Source: JBEGQX01 sp041180805
GTDB taxonomy: Bacteria; Planctomycetota; Planctomycetia; Gemmatales; Gemmataceae
Direction: 5' to 3'
Length of the DNA: 12,379 nucleotides
NCBI GenBank assembly: GCA_041180805.1
Contig: JBEGQX010000108.1
Span: 1-12,379 of the forward strand
Shown: piece by piece, positions 1 to 7,011 of the stretch
Numbering within the stretch: the stretch's first letter is position 1
How the letters are laid out: every line of letters begins with the position of its first letter
Program-made: the position numbers and the translations under genes
Notes under the pieces: model-generated
Seen by the model: only the letters and a program-made list of their open reading frames with translations
Told to the model about the DNA's origin: nothing
The model's database searches: none

Positions 1-453
1 TTGGTTAATCTTTTCCATGCGACCAAGATGAACCACATAGCGCTCCGAGCGTCTGCAAACTGTCCTTGCGATATGTAGCCAGCAGGAAAGTTCCGAACCA
101 CCCGGAAGAACAAAACTATTCAAAGGCGCAAGGCTTTCATTGTAACGATCAATCTCACGCTCAAGCCTTTCCCATTGCGCCGATTGCATGCGAAGACGAA
201 CTCCCTCCGATTCGGATATGGGAACGCACAAGTCAGCTCCCAAGTCAAACAGGTCATTCTGAATCAACAGGATAAGTTCTTTGGCATAATCGTCCGGAAT
301 CAACCGAACAATAATTCCAAGATTAGAATTCAATTCATCCACTGTGCCATATGCTTCAATACGGGGATGGTCTTTCGATACCATGTCTCCCGTACCAAGC
401 GATGTTTCGCCCGCGTCACCAACCTTGGTGTAGATTTTTGAAAGGTAAACCAT
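1..453 (-). CDS. pduO: PduO-type ATP:cob(I)alamin adenosyltransferase, 3' end cut by window edge
   Basis: The enzyme transfers the adenosyl group of ATP to cob(I)alamin, giving adenosylcobalamin in the cytoplasm. Reading the minus strand from the ATG at 453 gives 151 codons with no stop before the edge. PduO-type enzymes usually have about 180-190 residues, so roughly 35 C-terminal residues are outside. The family signature is clear: an N-terminal ATP-binding strand (IYTKVGDAGETSLGTG, about 7-22), YGTVDELNS (35-43), FVLPGGS (114-120) and the active-site helix ARTVCRRSER (129-138), which corresponds to the RRAER region of human MMAB. The start is supported by GGGGAG nine bases upstream. It lies downstream of nrdJ on the same strand, and NrdJ uses its product. 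A terminator sits between the two genes, so it may have its own promoter. The CobA type and the EutT type lack this N-terminal TKxGDxGxT signature. Confidence 0.93.
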   Translation of the reverse strand, partial: MVYLSKIYTKVGDAGETSLGTGDMVSKDHPRIEAYGTVDELNSNLGIIVRLIPDDYAKELILLIQNDLFDLGADLCVPISESEGVRLRMQSAQWERLEREIDRYNESLAPLNSFVLPGGSELSCWLHIARTVCRRSERYVVHLGRMEKINQ

Positions 454-462
454 ACTGTTGGA

Positions 463-468
463 CTCCCC
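463..468 (-). promoter_or_regulatory. Ribosome binding site of the adenosyltransferase gene
   Basis: On the minus strand GGGGAG precedes the ATG at 453 with nine bases between. It fixes the start of a gene whose end is outside the window. Confidence 0.6.
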
Positions 469-520
469 TTTGTTTATCTTCCTGAACTCTTATGATAGTG
501 CACATGGAAGGCTTAAGACC

Positions 521-561
521 AAAGAAAAAGGCAGGCTCCCCGAAAAGGAAGTCTGCCCTTT
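521..561 (-). terminator. Intrinsic terminator after nrdJ
   Basis: On the minus strand, 18 bases after the nrdJ stop codon, AAAGGGCAG (561-553) pairs with CTGCCTTTT (534-526) in a nine-base-pair arm with one G-U pair. After one A-C mismatch, CTTCC and GGGAG continue the stem below a short TTTTCG-like loop. The right arm runs into TTTTTCTTT. A long stem followed by a U-rich tail is the classic Rho-independent layout. It should end most nrdJ transcripts before the adenosyltransferase gene. The plus-strand reading lacks an equally good T-run. Confidence 0.8.
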
Positions 562-578
562 GAATATTCAAGGGAATA

Positions 579-3500
579 TTAGCCGCAACCAGTGGTAGCA
601 CCGCAAGTATCACACTTACAGCAAGCGCCACTACGAATCAGGGTCAACTGGCCACACTCGCTGCAAGGATCACCTTCGTACCCCTTAAGCCTCGCCAGAC
701 GAATTTTTTCATCCATTGGTCTGGCAGCAGTCATGGTCGCCTTATTACCAGAAGCTTCAAAACCGTTGCTTGAACCATTGGATTCCTGGCTTCCCCCAGT
801 GCTGGAGTAACCAACATCGGAAGACTTCATGGGCCTCAAATTTCCCGTGCGGGGTTTTGAGAACGCATTCGACTGAACCGCGGCATGACGGTCGTCGTTG
901 TCATCCTCATCATCATCGGAAAGATCGGCTTCATAGTCTGGTCCGCGAGAATCTCTATGCAAGGCATCCGCTCGGAGATCCTCGGGCTGAACATGGGCAA
1001 GATCATGCCTGCCAAGGTAAGTGATGGCAAGTTCACGGAAAATATAATCAATGATGGAGGTGGTCATCTTGATATGCGGATTTCCCTGGACAGGGCCGTT
1101 AGGCTCGAATCGGGTGAACAGGAATGCATCCACATATTCTTCCAAGGGCACGCCATGCTGCAACCCAAGCGAAACAGCAATGGCGAAGCAGTTGGTCATA
1201 CTTCGGAAAGCAGCCCCTTCCTTATGCATATCGATGAATATTTCGCCCAGCGAGTTATCCTGATACTCACCCGTGCGAATGTATATCTTGTGATTGCCAA
1301 TTCGCGACTTTTGAGTGTATCCAGCGCGACGGTCAGGCAACCGCCTTCGATTTGCGATGTAGCGGTAAACAACCTTCTGGGCCAATTTAACGGGATTGTT
1401 GGGGTTTTCTTCGATTTCAGATCCCATGACCATTGAATCAAGGCCAATATCAGTGGCATCGGAAACACTATTAAGCGGCTGACTGAGTTTGGATCCATCA
1501 CGATACAAGGCATTAGCCTTTACCATGAGTTTCCAACTTAGCATGTACGCTTCCTTGACATCATCAAAATTCGCGGAATGCGGCATATTGATGGTCTTTG
1601 AAATCGCACCTGAGATGAATGGCTGGGCAGCAGCCATCATTCGAATATGAGCCTCCGCGGAAAGATAACGCTTGCCTAGCTTTCCACAACGGTTCGCGCA
1701 GTCAAAAACAGGAAGATGTTCTTCCTTTAGGTGAGGCGCACCTTCCACCATCATTGTGCCACAGACATATTGGCTGGCATCGGCTATTTGAACCTTGGTA
1801 AATCCGAGTGATGCCAGCACATCAAATCCAGGGGCATCCATGGCTTCCTTGGAGATTCCAAGGTTCTTAATGATTGCCTCATCACCCAAAGTCCATCGAT
1901 TGAAAGCAAAACCAAGTTCGAAGACTGAGGGCAACTGGGATTCGATCTTATCAATCATCTCCTTGGTGAACCCCTTGGCTTTAAGGGATTCCTGATTAAT
2001 GTGTGGGCAACCCACAAGGCTACCAGCACCCTTGCAATAACGCACAATCTCATCGATCTGGGATTGTGTATAACCAAGCCTTTGCAATGCGGGTGGAATG
2101 GATGAGTTAATAATCTTGAAGTAGCCACCGCCTGCAAGTTTCTTGAACTTTACCAGGGCAAAGTCTGGCTCCACACCAGTGGTGTCACAATCCATGACAA
2201 GACCAATGGTTCCCGTGGGTGCTATGCAGGTAACTTGTGCGTTGCGGAAACCATACCTGTCACCAAGTTCGACCATGAGGTCGGATTCCCTGCGAGCGGC
2301 ATCCACAATGTATGAGGGACATTTGCCGGTCTCCAACCCAACTGGGGTGATGGTTAGACCTTCATACTCACTGGCTGGGGCGTTGTAAGAAGCCTTACGG
2401 TGATTTCTAATCACCCGAAGCATGGCATTTCGGTTTGGGTTGTACCTGGGGAAAGGCCCAACTTCAGAAGCCATTCTGGCCGACATGACATATGAAGACG
2501 AATGCATTAAGGCGGTTAGCGCACCAGACCACGCCCTTCCCTCTTCGGAATCGTAGGGAATACCTTGAACCATGAGCAATGTGCCCAAGTTTGCGTAGCC
2601 AAGGCCCAAAGTTCGGTAGTCGTAGGATTTTCTGGCCACAGGAACACTGGGGAACTGCGCCATGTATACGGAAATCTCAAGGATCAGAGTCCAAAGGTAA
2701 CAACCATGGCGGTAAGCTTCCACATCAAACATACCTGTTGAATGATCATAGAACTTCAAGAGGTTGAGAGAGGCCAGGTTGCAGGCAGTGTCATCCAAAA
2801 ACATGTATTCACTGCATGGATTTGAAGCATTAATACGACCGTCTGCAGGGCAAGTATGCCACTCGTTGATCGTAGTGTCATATTGAACACCGGGATCGGC
2901 GCACATCCAGGCGGCGTTGCAAATCTGTTCCCATAATTCCCTGGCTTTGATGGTCTTGCATGGCTTAGGTTCACGACCTTCCTTGCGTGCTTTTTCCTTC
3001 TCAGTACGCCAGTAAAGGTTCCAATCACCATCGGAAAGAACCGCCTCCATGAAGCGATTATCAATACGAACAGAATTGTTGCTGTTTTGACCAGATACCG
3101 TGGAATACGCCTTGGAATTCCAATCTGTGTCATATTCCTCGATATCAATCGAGGTGGCACCCAGCTTTGCCAGATGAACGGCCCGCTCGATGTAGTTGGC
3201 AGGAACCAGCATCTTCGAGGCATTCGCAACGGCCTTGCGAAGATTGGTATTGGCCTTTACATCGAATTTCTCGGCTGCATTATTGCAATCAACGCATGCC
3301 TTGATGATTGCATTCATTTCCCGGGAAAGTATCTTGGAGCCAGAGACTAAAGCAGCAACCTTTTGCTCTTCGACAACCTTCCAGTTGATAAAGTCCTGAA
3401 TATCAGGATGGTCAAGATCCAAAACCACCATCTTTGCGGCACGCCGGGTGGTTCCACCAGACTTGATAGCGCCTGCTGCCCTGTCACCAATGCGCAGAAA

Positions 3501-4247
3501 GCTCATCAATCCACTTGATCTTCCACCACCGGAAAGAGGCTCCGCTTCACCGCGTAAATTGGAGAAGTTGCTTCCCGTACCGGAACCATACTTAAAAATA
3601 CGCGCTTCACGAACCCAAAGGTCCATGATGCCACCTTCGTTCACCAAATCATCATCAATCGACTGGATAAAACAGGCATGTGGGGCAGGATGCTCATAAG
3701 CAGTACTGGAACGAACCATATTACCAGTTTGCGGATCAACCCTGTAATGTCCCTGCGGTGGGCCATCAATGCCATAAGCCCAATTCAAGCCGGTATTAAA
3801 CCATTGTGGTGAATTGGGTGCTGCCATTTGCGTGGCAAGCATGTAACACACTTCATCATGGAAATTCTGTGCATCTTGGGCCGAAGAGAAATATCCACCC
3901 TTCCAACCCCAATACGACCAGCAACCGGCAAGTCGTTTAAATACCTGCTTGGAATCGCTTTCCTGCATATCCCGAGAATCGCCATCGGCTGCACGACTTT
4001 TCTGCAGCCATTCCGGAACACCTTCCTCGTAAACCTTTACGGTCTGCCTTGGAAGACCCGCTTTTCTGAAATATTTTTGAGCAAGAATATCCGTGGCCAC
4101 CTGAGACCATTTCTCGGGCACCATCACATCCTTCATCTCGAAGACAGATTTGCCATCGGGATTCACGATCTTGGAGGTTCTTGGAACAAACCTGATTGAC
4201 TCAAAGGGATCCCTTCCCTCGGAGGTGAATAGACGATTGATCCTCAT
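579..4247 (-). CDS. nrdJ: Adenosylcobalamin-dependent (class II) ribonucleotide reductase
   Basis: This cytoplasmic enzyme reduces ribonucleotides to 2'-deoxyribonucleotides, using adenosylcobalamin to make a thiyl radical. It needs neither oxygen nor a second subunit. The 1222 residues match the large NrdJ form known from alphaproteobacteria and others. Landmarks are HACFIQSI (C192, first redox cysteine), SNPCSEY (C478, radical cysteine, E480), DDTACNLASLNL (C489, redox partner) and APTGTIGLVMDCDTTG (676-691). Residues about 981-1080 form a TSCPD-like domain. After it come an acidic, Ser/Gly/Asn-rich linker (about 1104-1175) and a cysteine-rich tail (1195-1221, CSEC and CKCDTC) that should bind zinc or re-reduce the active site. 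The cysteine roles are assigned by alignment from memory with Thermotoga NrdJ C134, C322 and C333. AAGGA lies five bases before the ATG. All key residues are present, and I see no intein or frameshift. It lies between dcd and a cobalamin adenosyltransferase on the same strand. Confidence 0.97.
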   Translation of the reverse strand: MRINRLFTSEGRDPFESIRFVPRTSKIVNPDGKSVFEMKDVMVPEKWSQVATDILAQKYFRKAGLPRQTVKVYEEGVPEWLQKSRAADGDSRDMQESDSKQVFKRLAGCWSYWGWKGGYFSSAQDAQNFHDEVCYMLATQMAAPNSPQWFNTGLNWAYGIDGPPQGHYRVDPQTGNMVRSSTAYEHPAPHACFIQSIDDDLVNEGGIMDLWVREARIFKYGSGTGSNFSNLRGEAEPLSGGGRSSGLMSFLRIGDRAAGAIKSGGTTRRAAKMVVLDLDHPDIQDFINWKVVEEQKVAALVSGSKILSREMNAIIKACVDCNNAAEKFDVKANTNLRKAVANASKMLVPANYIERAVHLAKLGATSIDIEEYDTDWNSKAYSTVSGQNSNNSVRIDNRFMEAVLSDGDWNLYWRTEKEKARKEGREPKPCKTIKARELWEQICNAAWMCADPGVQYDTTINEWHTCPADGRINASNPCSEYMFLDDTACNLASLNLLKFYDHSTGMFDVEAYRHGCYLWTLILEISVYMAQFPSVPVARKSYDYRTLGLGYANLGTLLMVQGIPYDSEEGRAWSGALTALMHSSSYVMSARMASEVGPFPRYNPNRNAMLRVIRNHRKASYNAPASEYEGLTITPVGLETGKCPSYIVDAARRESDLMVELGDRYGFRNAQVTCIAPTGTIGLVMDCDTTGVEPDFALVKFKKLAGGGYFKIINSSIPPALQRLGYTQSQIDEIVRYCKGAGSLVGCPHINQESLKAKGFTKEMIDKIESQLPSVFELGFAFNRWTLGDEAIIKNLGISKEAMDAPGFDVLASLGFTKVQIADASQYVCGTMMVEGAPHLKEEHLPVFDCANRCGKLGKRYLSAEAHIRMMAAAQPFISGAISKTINMPHSANFDDVKEAYMLSWKLMVKANALYRDGSKLSQPLNSVSDATDIGLDSMVMGSEIEENPNNPVKLAQKVVYRYIANRRRLPDRRAGYTQKSRIGNHKIYIRTGEYQDNSLGEIFIDMHKEGAAFRSMTNCFAIAVSLGLQHGVPLEEYVDAFLFTRFEPNGPVQGNPHIKMTTSIIDYIFRELAITYLGRHDLAHVQPEDLRADALHRDSRGPDYEADLSDDDEDDNDDRHAAVQSNAFSKPRTGNLRPMKSSDVGYSSTGGSQESNGSSNGFEASGNKATMTAARPMDEKIRLARLKGYEGDPCSECGQLTLIRSGACCKCDTCGATTGCG

Positions 4248-4354
4248 GGAATTCCTTAACTTTCCTTTATTTTATCATCCCAGCGGGTGTCGCCTTACAT
4301 CCATATTAGCACGACAATTTGAAGGGAAGAACCCGCCGTTCATCCATGCAGAGG

Positions 4355-4391
4355 TTGTGTATCCTAATAACCATTCACGAAATGTACACAA
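4355..4391 (-). promoter_or_regulatory. Candidate nrdJ promoter flanked by an inverted TTGTGTA repeat
   Basis: In the 183-base gap between dcd and nrdJ, TTGTGTA (4355-4361) and TACACAA (4385-4391) form a perfect seven-base inverted repeat with a 23-base spacer. On the minus strand TTGTGT (4391-4386) could be a -35 and TATTAG (4369-4364) a -10, 16 bases apart. That would put one arm on the -35 and the other just past the -10, an operator-like layout. Match to the -35/-10 consensus is only 3/6 and 4/6. The half-sites recall the ACACWA/TWGTGT halves of NrdR boxes, but the order and spacing are not canonical. The rest of the gap shows no cobalamin riboswitch B12 box. Confidence 0.25.
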
Positions 4392-4430
4392 AAATTTTGA
4401 CAGACTTTACGGAATAGTCAGAACCCCAGA

Positions 4431-4994
4431 TTAGTCAGGGGGTTGGGACCCAAGAACAAAAGGCAAAGTAAGACCTTTTTGATCCTGATACTTACCTTTT
4501 TTATCCGCATAGCTTGTCTTGCAGGGGGCAGCACCTTTGTAGAAGAGAATTTGCGCAAGTCCCTCGCCTGCATAAATCTTTGCAGGAAGAGGGGTGGTAT
4601 TGCTGATTTCAATGGTCACCCGGCCGCGCCATTCAGGCTCCAGCGGGGTTACATTCACAATAATACCGCAACGCGCATAGGTGCTTTTGCCAACGCAAAC
4701 CGCGATAACATCCCTTGGAATCTCGATATATTCCACAGTTTCAGCCAGAGCGAAACTATTAGGCGGAATAAGGCAATGATCAGCCTCGATATCCACAAAA
4801 GATGCAGGATCAAAATTCTTGGGGTCTACCACTGTGCAACGGACATTGGTAAAAACCTTGAATTTTCGATCCACCCTGACATCGTACCCGTAGCTGGTTA
4901 CGCCGTAAGAAATCATTCCCTTTCTGGCGGCACACTCGGCATAGGGTTCGATCTTGATGTTTTCCTTGATCATCCAATCAGGCAACACGGACAT
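4431..4994 (-). CDS. dcd: dCTP deaminase
   Basis: The enzyme deaminates dCTP to dUTP, the feeder step for dTMP synthesis. The family works as a cytoplasmic trimer. An ATG at 5051 would add 19 residues, but the ATG at 4994 has a strong AAGGAG five bases upstream and begins MSVLPDWMI like the family, giving 187 residues against the usual 170-195. The substrate-binding motif GKSTYARCG is at 102-110. EPEWRGRVTIEISN (120-132) carries the catalytic glutamate E129, and the C-terminal lid YADKKGKYQDQKG is at 162-174. This is the variant with GKSTYAR rather than the E. coli RSSLARLG loop. A bifunctional dCTP deaminase/dUTPase is possible in this superfamily, but I see nothing that demands it. It is the first gene of the minus-strand cluster, 183 bases before nrdJ, and both serve DNA precursor supply. 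Confidence 0.95.
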   Translation of the reverse strand: MSVLPDWMIKENIKIEPYAECAARKGMISYGVTSYGYDVRVDRKFKVFTNVRCTVVDPKNFDPASFVDIEADHCLIPPNSFALAETVEYIEIPRDVIAVCVGKSTYARCGIIVNVTPLEPEWRGRVTIEISNTTPLPAKIYAGEGLAQILFYKGAAPCKTSYADKKGKYQDQKGLTLPFVLGSQPPD

Positions 4995-4999
4995 TTCTG

Positions 5000-5005
5000 C
5001 TCCTT
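5000..5005 (-). promoter_or_regulatory. Strong Shine-Dalgarno deciding the dcd start
   Basis: On the minus strand AAGGAG is followed by CAGAA and the ATG at 4994. It favours this start over the in-frame ATG at 5051. Confidence 0.75.
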
Positions 5006-5026
5006 GCGTACAATCCTTCGATGTCC

Positions 5027-5055
5027 CCGGGTGGACACCTTGCGACCCCACCCGG
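5027..5055 (-). repeat. Inverted repeat (GC-rich hairpin) in the dcd leader
   Basis: CCGGGTGG (5027-5034) and CCACCCGG (5048-5055) are perfect eight-base inverted arms around a 13-base loop. The near arm is 32 bases from the dcd start codon. No U-run follows, so it is not a terminator. It could be a leader hairpin or a protein-binding site. Confidence 0.5.
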
Positions 5056-5070
5056 AAGTTCGATTAAGCA

Positions 5071-5098
5071 ACGATATTCCTTCGCACGCCGAAATCAA
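5071..5098 (-). promoter_or_regulatory. Weak sigma-70-like promoter candidate for dcd
   Basis: On the minus strand TTGATT (5098-5093) and TATCGT (5076-5071) are 16 bases apart, each matching the consensus at 4 of 6 positions. Transcription from here would include the hairpin at 5027-5055. The match is weak and could be chance. Confidence 0.2.
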
Positions 5099-5301
5099 CA
5101 ATTAACTTTCGCATTTTTTTTCTTTCAGTCCAGGGAACACTTTTATCCTTGACGAAGATGCGTTATTCTGATGCAAGAAATAATCCGCTTGGCAAAACCT
5201 TTTCCAGCGGGCATCATGCTATGGAACGTTAGCGGTTAACGCTGATGCACACCGGCAAAACCTTTGATTATGTTTCCTACCCTGACAGGAACCGCAACAT
5301 C

Positions 5302-6978
5302 ATGATCCCTCAAAAACCAGCTGAAACCATCAGCCCGATTCCCGCCAAAAACAGTCGCCTACTCACCATTGTTCTTCCATCGCTTTTCCTCGCGGGTTTT
5401 ATCGCTTACTCTTGGTGGAATAACTCAGGTAAAAACTCGCTTTCTTTTGAACCCAGGGCTTTCGGGTTTCAGGCCCAAAAAGAAAAAGCCAAAGCAGAAG
5501 ACAAGGAAAGCTCCAAGGTTCCGGAACTCGATGGTGGAATCGCCTGGCTTAACACCGCTAAGCCAATCCAGATGAAAGACCTTCGCGGGAAAATTGTTGT
5601 CCTGGATTTCTGGACTCTTTGCTGCATCAATTGCATCCACACTCTTCCAGATCTTGCAAAGCTTGAAAAAAAATACGCAAACGAACTTGTGGTGATCGGA
5701 GTGCATAGCGCGAAGTTCGACAATGAAAAAGATACCGAAAGCATTCGCAAAGCCATTTCGCGTTATGAGATCAAGCATCCTGTGGTTAATGATGCAAACA
5801 TGAAAATCTGGAGAACTTATGGGGTAAACTCGTGGCCCAGCCTTTATTTGATCGACCCCGAAGGAAATTTTGTGGCCCGCGGCAGTGGTGAAGGCCTGCA
5901 CGATGCACTAGATGCTGAGATTGCAAAACTCGTGAAGATTCACCGTGAGAAAAAAACTCTGAACGAGAAACCTATTGATTTCGGGCAGTCATTTGAAAAG
6001 CCAGTTTCCCCGCTTTACTTTCCTGGAAAGGTGATTTCCGATGCGAAATCCAAAAGGATTTTCATATCTGACAGCACCAACCATAGGGTGGTGGTGACCG
6101 ATTTGGACGGCCAGACCATTGCCAGTATGGGCCAGGGTGGCAAACCGGGATTCAAAGACGGCTCATTTGATGAGGTTCAGTTTGATGATCCCCAGGGGTT
6201 GGCGCTTGATGGTGACAATCTTTTGATTGCTGACAGAAAAAACCATTCCATCCGAAGCGCGGACCTCAAAAAGAAAACTGTCACGACAGTTGCAGGCACT
6301 GGCAAGCAGGGGCATGACCGCGGCCAGGGAGGAGACCCCATGAAAGTCAGCCTGAACAGTCCTTGGGATATTTACTTACAAGGCGACCAACTATTCATTG
6401 CCATGGCCGGGCATCACCAAATCTGGGTGATGGACACCAAGAAAAAAACCCTCGCTCCCTTCGCAGGCAACGGCAGGGAAACCCTCAGGGACGGTCCACC
6501 AGCAAATTCCTGTTTTGCTCAACCAAGCGGACTCACCACGGATGGAAAAATGCTTTACGTGGCAGACAGTGAAGTGAGTGCGGTTCGCGCGGTACCTTTG
6601 GATGGTAAATCTGATGTAAAGACCGTGGTGGGACTGGCACTTTTTGACTTTGGCGATATCGATGGCACGGGCGACCAAGTACGAATTCAGCACGCTTTGG
6701 GAGTGGCTTACCATGATGGGATCATCTATGTGGCTGACACCTACAACAGTAAAATTAAAACCTTGAACCCAATTACCAGGGAATGCAAAACCTGGCTTGG
6801 CGGTTCCAAGACAGCATTCCAGGGGGGCCCCATGTTTCAGGAGCCGGCCGGGTTAAATATCTCCGATGGAAAAATCTATGTGGCTGACACCAATGCCCAC
6901 AGAATTCAGGTGATCGACATCAAGTCCAAGGAAGTCAAAACATTGGACATTAAGGGATTAAAACCAATCCCAAGATAA
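5302..6978 (+). CDS. Membrane-anchored NHLRC2-like thioredoxin-fold / NHL-repeat protein
   Basis: The domain order matches vertebrate NHLRC2: a TlpA/thioredoxin-like fold followed by an NHL beta-propeller. From the ATG at 5302 it has 558 residues. A hydrophobic segment at about 20-39 should be a signal anchor that places the rest outside the cytoplasmic membrane. The thioredoxin domain (about 75-210) has WTLCCINCIHTLPDL with the CINC pair at C108 and C111, GVHSAKFDNEK, and the cis-proline SWPSL (P179). From about 238 to 555 there are five to six NHL blades with repeats such as IFISDSTNHRV, LLIADRKNHSI, IYVADTYNSKI and IYVADTNAHRI. An ATG at 5245 would add 19 residues but has no Shine-Dalgarno, while AGGA lies 11 bases before 5302, so the start is only moderately certain. 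DsbD follows 33 bases later and is a plausible electron donor. Substrates are unknown. Confidence 0.88.
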   Translation: MIPQKPAETISPIPAKNSRLLTIVLPSLFLAGFIAYSWWNNSGKNSLSFEPRAFGFQAQKEKAKAEDKESSKVPELDGGIAWLNTAKPIQMKDLRGKIVVLDFWTLCCINCIHTLPDLAKLEKKYANELVVIGVHSAKFDNEKDTESIRKAISRYEIKHPVVNDANMKIWRTYGVNSWPSLYLIDPEGNFVARGSGEGLHDALDAEIAKLVKIHREKKTLNEKPIDFGQSFEKPVSPLYFPGKVISDAKSKRIFISDSTNHRVVVTDLDGQTIASMGQGGKPGFKDGSFDEVQFDDPQGLALDGDNLLIADRKNHSIRSADLKKKTVTTVAGTGKQGHDRGQGGDPMKVSLNSPWDIYLQGDQLFIAMAGHHQIWVMDTKKKTLAPFAGNGRETLRDGPPANSCFAQPSGLTTDGKMLYVADSEVSAVRAVPLDGKSDVKTVVGLALFDFGDIDGTGDQVRIQHALGVAYHDGIIYVADTYNSKIKTLNPITRECKTWLGGSKTAFQGGPMFQEPAGLNISDGKIYVADTNAHRIQVIDIKSKEVKTLDIKGLKPIPR

Positions 6979-7011
6979 ACCAATGCCGCCTGCCACCACG
7001 AAAGCCAAGTA

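Larger units (their letters stand above)
4995..5301. other. Divergent intergenic region between dcd and the NHLRC2-like gene
   Basis: About 300 bases separate the two divergent gene groups and should hold both promoters. The dcd side has a GC-rich hairpin and a weak promoter-like sequence, listed separately. On the plus side there is TTGACG at 5149-5154, but no acceptable -10 at 16-18 bases from it. A run of T (5115-5121) and a small AGCG/CGCT hairpin (5231-5243) are also present. The upstream in-frame ATG at 5245 lies directly after that hairpin and has no Shine-Dalgarno. I see no convincing small gene here. Confidence 0.5.

Noticed and set aside
885..1436. Plus-strand open frame of 183 codons opposite nrdJ
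   Set aside because: It lies wholly antisense to a strongly conserved gene and its translation shows no recognisable domain; a shadow frame.
3310..3400. Intein or insertion in NrdJ around residues 290-395
   Set aside because: The extra segment is recalled as a normal part of large NrdJ proteins, and there are no splice-junction or homing-endonuclease motifs.
4248..4430. Cobalamin riboswitch in the nrdJ leader
   Set aside because: The location would make sense for a B12-dependent enzyme, but I find no B12 box (GCCACTG-like) and the leader is too short for the full structure.
4443..5105. Plus-strand open frame of 220 codons opposite dcd
   Set aside because: It is antisense to the whole dcd gene, which carries all family motifs; no ribosome binding site or domain supports it.
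5149..5177. Sigma-70 promoter for the NHLRC2-like gene using TTGACG
   Set aside because: The -35-like hexamer is good, but at 16-18 bases downstream there is only TGCAAG-like sequence, with no usable -10.
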